Both the position numbers and the translations under genes were made by a program. The notes beneath the pieces were generated by a model. It did no database searches. It had not been told where the DNA came from and worked only from the letters and a program-made list of their open reading frames with translations. Below, in pieces: positions 59,188 through 64,000 of a DNA stretch of 64,000 nt (its first letter is position 1; the number at the start of each line of letters is the position of its first letter). This DNA is from Avimonas intestinalis (GTDB taxonomy: Bacteria; Bacillota; Clostridia; Oscillospirales; Acutalibacteraceae), in assembly GCA_904380375.1 (NCBI GenBank), contig CAJFID010000007.1:1-64000 (forward strand). The letters are read 5' to 3'.

Positions 59188-60435
59188 ATGTGGGCAATCC
59201 TGGCGGCGGCCCTTTCCGGCGCGGCGGTGGTTTTGGGCGTGTTCGTCCTGCTCCGTCTGCCGAAAGCGGGGGACGGCGTGACCTATGAGCAGCTTCGGCG
59301 GGAAATGGCGGATCAGAACGACCGCCTGCTCCGGCAGCTCAGCCTGCTCAAGCAGGAGCTGGATACCTCAATGAAAAATACCAGCCAGCTTACCGGCCTG
59401 AACGTGGAGCAGATGACCCGCGCAGTGGACCGCCGTTTAGCGGCGATGCAGGATACGCTGGACAGGAACATCCGCGCCTTGCAGGAGGACAACGCCCGCA
59501 AGCTGGACAGTATGCGACAGACGGTGGACGAAAAGCTGACCGTCACCCTAGAAAAGCGGTTGGGGGAGAGCTTTAACACCGTCAATGAACAGCTCAAAAA
59601 GGTGTATGAGGGCTTGGGCGAGATGCAGTCCCTGGCCGTTGGGGTCGGCGACCTGAAGAAGGTGCTGACCAATGTCAAGACCCGGGGCACTTGGGGGGAA
59701 ATCGCGCTGGGGAGCCTGTTGGAGCAGCTCCTCAGCCCGCAGCAGTACCGGGCCAACGTGAAAGTGATCCCCCGGCGCAACGAGATTGTCGAATACGCCA
59801 TCTGCCTCCCCGGCAAGGAGGACGGGGCCGAAACCGTTTACCTTCCGATCGACAGCAAATTCCCGATCGAAAGCTACCTCCGCCTGGTGGACGCGTCGGA
59901 GGCGGGGGATCCCGCGGCGGTGGACGTGGCTTCCCGGCAGTTGGAATCCGCGGTCAAGGACTGCGCACGCACCATCCGGGACAAATACATCGCCCCGCCC
60001 TATACCACCGATTTCGCTATTTTGTTCCTGCCGACCGAGGGGCTGTACGCGGAGGTCACCCGCCGGGCGGAGCTTTGTGCTGCTTTGCAGAGGGATTGCC
60101 GGGTTACCATCATGGGGCCGACGACCCTCGGCGCTTTTTTGAACAGCTTGCAGATGGGCTTCCGCACCCTGGCGATCCAAAAGCGGTCGGGGGAGGTATG
60201 GAAGCTGCTGGGCGCGATAAAGACCGAATTCGGCCGTTTTGGGGAGGCGCTTTCCGCCACCCAGAAAAAGCTGGAGGAGGCGACGGCGAACATCGGCCGC
60301 GCGACCAAGCGCACCGAAATCATACAGAACCGCCTGCGTGCGGTGGAGGAGCTCCCCGAAGGCGAGGCGGCCGGCTTGATCGGCGCGGAGCCGGGGACAG
60401 AGTCTGCGCAGGCTCCGGAGCCGGGGGAGGACTAA
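59188..60435 (+). CDS. rmuC: DNA recombination protein RmuC
   Basis: A nuclease-like protein that limits rearrangements at inverted repeats. The 415 residues show an N-terminal membrane anchor (about 3-20), a long coiled coil (about 30-150), then the RmuC domain of PD-(D/E)XK type with TRGTWGEIALGSLLEQLL, PIDSKFPIESYLRL and FLPTEGLYAEV. The D-S-K motif supplies catalytic residues. It lies between pyrC (57 bp) and pyrF (118 bp) although it has no known part in pyrimidine synthesis. AAAGGCGGTG precedes the ATG. Confidence 0.93.
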   Translation: MWAILAAALSGAAVVLGVFVLLRLPKAGDGVTYEQLRREMADQNDRLLRQLSLLKQELDTSMKNTSQLTGLNVEQMTRAVDRRLAAMQDTLDRNIRALQEDNARKLDSMRQTVDEKLTVTLEKRLGESFNTVNEQLKKVYEGLGEMQSLAVGVGDLKKVLTNVKTRGTWGEIALGSLLEQLLSPQQYRANVKVIPRRNEIVEYAICLPGKEDGAETVYLPIDSKFPIESYLRLVDASEAGDPAAVDVASRQLESAVKDCARTIRDKYIAPPYTTDFAILFLPTEGLYAEVTRRAELCAALQRDCRVTIMGPTTLGAFLNSLQMGFRTLAIQKRSGEVWKLLGAIKTEFGRFGEALSATQKKLEEATANIGRATKRTEIIQNRLRAVEELPEGEAAGLIGAEPGTESAQAPEPGED

Positions 60436-60552
60436 CGGCGCGCCCTGGCCTTGGCGGGGATCTGCATTCATTAAGTATTGGCGAACCATTATAAATAAAT
60501 TGAAGGGATAACAGGGATGAGATCCTGTTATTGCGAAAACGGGAGGCTGCTT

Positions 60553-61467
60553 ATGGCACTGGACAGACTGATTGAAGGAATCCGGCGGATGAAAAACCCG
60601 ACGGTGGCGGGGCTAGATCCCAAACTCGAGTATATCCCTGAGCCAATCCTCCGCGCGGCGTTTGCCGAACACGGGGAAACCCTTGAGGGCGCCGCCGCGG
60701 CAATCCTCGCCTTTAATAAAGGGCTGATTGACGCGTTGTGCGACATTGTCCCCGCGGTCAAGCCGCAGGCCGCCTATTATGAGATGTACGGCTGGCCGGG
60801 AGTGCGTGCGTTGTGCGAAACCATCGCCTACGCCAAGCAGAAGGGGATGTTTGTCATCACCGACGGCAAGCGCAACGACATCGGCTCCACCATGGAAGCC
60901 TATGCAGCCGGGCATCTGGGCGTCACACAGGTCGGCAGCATGGAGATTGCCGCCTTTGGCGGGGACGCCTTGACGGTTAACGGCTATCTGGGGACGGACG
61001 GCATCCAGCCCCTTCTGGATGTCTGCCGCCGCTTTGACGCCGGCATTTTCGTGCTGGCCAAAACCTCAAACCCCTCCTCCGGCGAGCTCCAGGACAAGCG
61101 GATTGACGGGGAGCCGGTCTACCGCCGGATGGGCGAACTCTGCGAGCAGTGGGGGCAGCAGCTCCCGGGGAAATACGGGTATTCCGGCGTCGGCGCGGTG
61201 GTCGGTGCGACCTGGCCCGCCCAGCTCAGCGAGCTGCGTGCGGCGCTGCCCCACACCTTCTTCCTTGTCCCCGGCTACGGGGCGCAGGGCGGCGGGGCGG
61301 CCGATGTAGCCGGCGCGTTTGATAAGGACGGCTTGGGTGCGGTCATCAATTCCTCCCGCGGCATCCTGTGCGCGTGGAAAAAGCAGGGCTGTGCACCGGA
61401 GGACTATGCCGGCGCCGCCCGCAGGGAAGCCCTGCGGATGCGGGATGATATCGTCGGCGCGCTGTAA
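60553..61467 (+). CDS. pyrF: Orotidine 5'-phosphate decarboxylase (subfamily 2)
   Basis: Decarboxylates OMP to UMP, the last step of the pathway. At 304 residues it is the longer subfamily 2 form: VAGLDPKLEYIPE, VKPQAAYYEMYGWPG, the catalytic ITDGKRNDIGSTMEAYA with Asp-x-Lys-x-x-Asp, KTSNPSSGELQD, and VPGYGAQGG for phosphate binding. ATG 60553 follows GGGAGG. A weak TATAAA at 60490 could give extra transcription. It precedes carA by 82 bp. Confidence 0.95.
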   Translation: MALDRLIEGIRRMKNPTVAGLDPKLEYIPEPILRAAFAEHGETLEGAAAAILAFNKGLIDALCDIVPAVKPQAAYYEMYGWPGVRALCETIAYAKQKGMFVITDGKRNDIGSTMEAYAAGHLGVTQVGSMEIAAFGGDALTVNGYLGTDGIQPLLDVCRRFDAGIFVLAKTSNPSSGELQDKRIDGEPVYRRMGELCEQWGQQLPGKYGYSGVGAVVGATWPAQLSELRAALPHTFFLVPGYGAQGGGAADVAGAFDKDGLGAVINSSRGILCAWKKQGCAPEDYAGAARREALRMRDDIVGAL

Positions 61468-61549
61468 AACGGCATCCGCGAAGCGAGTGGAAATAAGCGC
61501 CCGCGATTTGGGCGGCGGATACAAAAAGCATGGAAGGAATGGGGATTGC

Positions 61550-62638
61550 ATGGAAAAAAAGATGAAAACCGCTTACCTCCTGTTGGAGGACGGGACAAGC
61601 TATCAGGGCTACGCCATGGGGACGGAGGGCTCTGCCATAGGGGAAGTGGTGTTCAACACCGATATGACGACCTATCAGGACCTGTTGCAGGACCCCACTT
61701 ATTCCGGTCAGATCGTGGTTCAGACCTATCCGCTGATCGGCAACCGCGGCGTTGATCCCGAAGCGCCTTCCAAGCTGGTGGCGAGCGGCTATATCGTGCG
61801 GGAATGGTGCGTGGAACCGACCGACGCTCATGAATTTGTCACGCTGGATGAGTATTTGAAGCAGCGGGGGATCGTGGGTCTGTGCGGGATTGATACCCGC
61901 GCCCTCACCCGGCACATCCGCGACCACGGCGTGATGAACGGCGTCATCGCCGAATCGCTGGACAACAAAGAGGAGCTGCTGGCCCGGCTGGAAGGGTACC
62001 ACGTCCCTCCGGCGGTGGGGCAGATTACGGTGTCCGCACCGCAGCGCGTAGAAGCGGAGAACCCGCAGTATACGCTGGCAGTGCCGGATTACGGCTTCCG
62101 CCGTTCAATCCTTGCGCATTTTACCCAGATGGGCTGCACCTGTGTGCTTTATCCCGCCTATACCACGGCGTCGGAAATCCTGGCGGCTAACCCGGACGGC
62201 ATTGTCCTGTCGGACGGCCCGGGCGATCCTTGGGACAACCCGGAGATTGTCGATATTATCCGCGAGCTGATGAAGAGCGGCAAGCCGCTTTTTGGATGGG
62301 GGCTGGGGCATCAGCTCCTGGCAGTGGCCAACGGCTTCCGGATTGAGAAGCTGCCGGTCGGCCATCGAGGGAGCAACCAGCCGGTGCGTGATGGAAAGAC
62401 CCACCGCGTCATGACGACCGAGCAGAACCACGGCTATGCCGTGGCGCTTGACAGCATTGACCCCGAGCGGGCGGATGCGTTTTTGCTCAATGTCAACGAC
62501 GGGACGGTGGAAGGGATCCGGTATCGGACGATCCCCGCGATGACCGTGCAGTTTGAGCCGTCCAACGGCCGCGGATACCAGGACACCGCGTGGGTGTTTG
62601 AAGAGTTCGCCTCAATGCTGGCGGAGCACAAGAGCTGA
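61550..62638 (+). CDS. carA: Carbamoyl-phosphate synthase small subunit, glutaminase triad missing
   Basis: The small subunit of CPSase normally hydrolyses glutamine and channels ammonia to CarB. The 362 residues align throughout: LLLEDGTSYQGYAMG, GEVVFNTDMTTYQ, GLCGIDTRALTRHIR, PDYGFRRSIL, LSDGPGDP, then FGWGLGHQLLAVA. The nucleophile position of GICLGHQ is Gly251 (codon 62300-62302) instead of Cys. The C-terminal F-H-P-E motif reads F-E-P-S, so His is Glu336 and Glu is Ser338. Structural motifs such as QNHGYAV are retained. The protein therefore looks folded and CarB-binding but glutaminase-dead. Start ATG 61550 with AAGGA upstream. Confidence 0.93.
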   Translation: MEKKMKTAYLLLEDGTSYQGYAMGTEGSAIGEVVFNTDMTTYQDLLQDPTYSGQIVVQTYPLIGNRGVDPEAPSKLVASGYIVREWCVEPTDAHEFVTLDEYLKQRGIVGLCGIDTRALTRHIRDHGVMNGVIAESLDNKEELLARLEGYHVPPAVGQITVSAPQRVEAENPQYTLAVPDYGFRRSILAHFTQMGCTCVLYPAYTTASEILAANPDGIVLSDGPGDPWDNPEIVDIIRELMKSGKPLFGWGLGHQLLAVANGFRIEKLPVGHRGSNQPVRDGKTHRVMTTEQNHGYAVALDSIDPERADAFLLNVNDGTVEGIRYRTIPAMTVQFEPSNGRGYQDTAWVFEEFASMLAEHKS

Positions 62639-62699
62639 TCCCCGGCTTGGTTCGCTGGATCTTCCGCAGAGGATTCCTTGACAGAAAGGATAGATGACG

Positions 62700-64000
62700 A
62701 TGCCAAAACGCAACGATGTGAAAAAGGTTCTAGTAATCGGCTCCGGCCCGATCGTGATCGGGCAGGCGGCGGAATTCGACTATGCCGGTACCCAGGCTTG
62801 CCGCGCGCTGCGGGAAGAGGGGCTGGAGGTGGTGCTGGTCAACTCCAACCCCGCCACCATCATGACCGATAAGACGATGGCGGATAAAATTTATATTGAG
62901 CCGCTGACGCTCGATACGGTCAAGCGGATCATTGATATTGAAAAGCCGGACAGCGTACTGGCCAATATGGGCGGGCAGACCGGCCTCAACATCGGTATGG
63001 AGCTGTCGGAGGGCGATTTCCTGGAAGCCCGCGGCGTCAAGCTGCTCGGTGTCAATCCCGAAACCATCCGCAAGGCGGAGGACCGCCAGGCGTTCAAGGA
63101 CACCATGCTTTCGATTGGGGAGCCCTGCATCCCTTCCAAGGTGGTGGAATCGGTGGAGGATGCGCTGGAATTTGCCCATACCATCGGGTATCCGGTGGTG
63201 GTCCGCCCGGCCTATACCCTGGGCGGCACCGGCGGCGGCTTTGTCCACAACGACGAGGAGATGCACGAAATCTGCGCCGGCGGCCTGCGCGCCTCCCTGA
63301 TCCATCAGGTGCTGATTGAAAAGAGCGTCGCCGGCTGGAAGGAAATTGAGTTTGAGGTCATCCGCGACGGCGCAGGTAACTGCATTGAGGTCTGTTCTAT
63401 GGAAAACGTCGACCCGGTCGGCGTCCATACCGGCGACTCGATCGTGGTAGCCCCGGCCCAGACGATGACGGCATCGGAATTCCGTATGCTGCGTTCCGCC
63501 GCGCTGAACATCGTAACCGCCCTGGGGGTGGAAGGCGGCTGCAACGTGCAGTTTGCCCTGAAGCCAGACAGCGACGAGTACGCGGTGATTGAGGTCAATC
63601 CCCGCGTTTCCCGCTCCTCCGCCTTGGCCTCCAAGGCGACGGGCTACCCGATCGCCAAGGTGGCCTGCAAAATCGCGATCGGCTACCGGCTGGATGAAAT
63701 CGTCAACGCGGTGACCGGCAAAACCTATGCCTGCAACGAGCCGGCGGTGGACTACTGCGTAATTAAATTCCCAAAATGGCCGTTTGACAAGTTCGTTTAC
63801 GCCGACCGCCGCCTGGGTACCCAGATGAAGGCGACCGGCGAGGTGATGTCGATCGGTGCCGGCTTTGAGATCGCCTTCATGAAGGCGGTACGTTCCATTG
63901 AACTGGGGATTGACACCCCACGCCTGCCTAAGCTTGCGCAAAAGAGCGATGGGGAAATCAAAGAAATCATTACGCGGATGGACGACGAGCGGATTTTTGC
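62700..64000 (+). CDS. carB: Carbamoyl-phosphate synthase large subunit (N-terminal part)
   Basis: The synthetase subunit of CPSase, making carbamoyl phosphate from bicarbonate, two ATP and ammonia. The first 433 residues are present and the gene runs off the right edge; a full CarB is about 1070 residues. KKVLVIGSGPIVIGQAAEFDYAG begins the first half, with NSNPATIMTD, the ATP-grasp YPVVVRPAYTLGGTGGG, and the metal ligands in VIEVNPRVSRSSALASKATGYP. The start is ATG 62700 after GAAAGGA, 61 bp from carA. The visible half shows no loss of catalytic residues. Confidence 0.95.
   Translation, partial: MPKRNDVKKVLVIGSGPIVIGQAAEFDYAGTQACRALREEGLEVVLVNSNPATIMTDKTMADKIYIEPLTLDTVKRIIDIEKPDSVLANMGGQTGLNIGMELSEGDFLEARGVKLLGVNPETIRKAEDRQAFKDTMLSIGEPCIPSKVVESVEDALEFAHTIGYPVVVRPAYTLGGTGGGFVHNDEEMHEICAGGLRASLIHQVLIEKSVAGWKEIEFEVIRDGAGNCIEVCSMENVDPVGVHTGDSIVVAPAQTMTASEFRMLRSAALNIVTALGVEGGCNVQFALKPDSDEYAVIEVNPRVSRSSALASKATGYPIAKVACKIAIGYRLDEIVNAVTGKTYACNEPAVDYCVIKFPKWPFDKFVYADRRLGTQMKATGEVMSIGAGFEIAFMKAVRSIELGIDTPRLPKLAQKSDGEIKEIITRMDDERIF

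Noticed and set aside
62730..63941. Long minus-strand open frame opposite carB
   Set aside because: Antisense shadow of a clearly conserved gene; no protein-like motifs.

Overview
The window is GC-rich, densely packed chromosomal DNA of an endospore-forming, probably anaerobic Firmicute. The best guess is a high-GC member of class Clostridia near the Oscillospiraceae/Ruminococcaceae. The evidence is a gerABC germination operon, a spoVB-mazG-hup-rqcP-yabP-yabQ-divIC-S1 sporulation/division block, HPr kinase, WhiA, the CdaA/CdaR c-di-AMP pair, a long-form ribosome hibernation factor, and strong Shine-Dalgarno sites with frequent TTG/GTG starts. I see no prophage, insertion sequence, CRISPR array or rRNA. 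The single RNA gene found is a tRNA-Cys. Taxonomy is inferred from gene content only.

Layout. 1-8 kb: a PHP-domain protein, a DUF421/DUF4363 pair divergent from gerABC, a TIM-barrel isomerase/epimerase-like protein and a GT4 glycosyltransferase. 8.5-18.7 kb: hprK, a YcdX-type PHP protein, murB, rapZ, whiA, a small membrane protein, dnaE and pfkA. 18.9-23.2 kb: acetyltransferase-ispD-ispF, then a DUF3343/cysteine-desulfurase-like pair and a second acetyltransferase carrying a 24-bp minisatellite. 23.8-33.5 kb: cdaA-cdaR, then recJ-relA-dtd-MBL hydrolase-hemZ, tightly linked. 33.9-37.6 kb: a nucleoside kinase, a zinc-ribbon protein, and purine phosphorylase plus MTA/SAH deaminase. 37.7-42.7 kb: the spoVB-to-S1 block. 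42.8-51.3 kb: amidohydrolase, lone fumarase alpha subunit, hpf, lipoprotein plus THUMP methyltransferase, tmcAL divergent from ackA, and DUF378. 51.6-57.2 kb: tRNA-Cys, a CapD-like nucleotide-sugar epimerase/dehydratase, a radical SAM DNA modification/repair protein and gdhA. 57.8-64 kb: pyrimidine operon pyrC-rmuC-pyrF-carA-carB, running off the window.

Genes that work together: gerABC (nutrient germinant receptor); spoVB, yabP and yabQ (spore envelope) with divIC (septum); ispD/ispF (MEP isoprenoids); cdaA/cdaR (c-di-AMP) near relA ((p)ppGpp); PNP with MtaD (6-oxopurine salvage of methylthioadenosine/SAH); ackA and TmcAL (production and use of acetate); pyrC/pyrF/carAB (UMP synthesis).

Most notable observations. 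(1) The carA product lacks the glutaminase nucleophile Cys and also the His and Glu of its triad, suggesting an ammonia-dependent carbamoyl-phosphate synthase. (2) The radical SAM/HhH protein has a consensus promoter whose -35 box is overlapped by a LexA-like SOS box, and its usual DUF4130/UDG-like partner is not adjacent. (3) recJ has a promoter-proximal terminator-like hairpin. (4) The second acetyltransferase has an in-frame 24-bp repeat array of self-complementary units. (5) The fumarase alpha subunit has no beta partner next to it.
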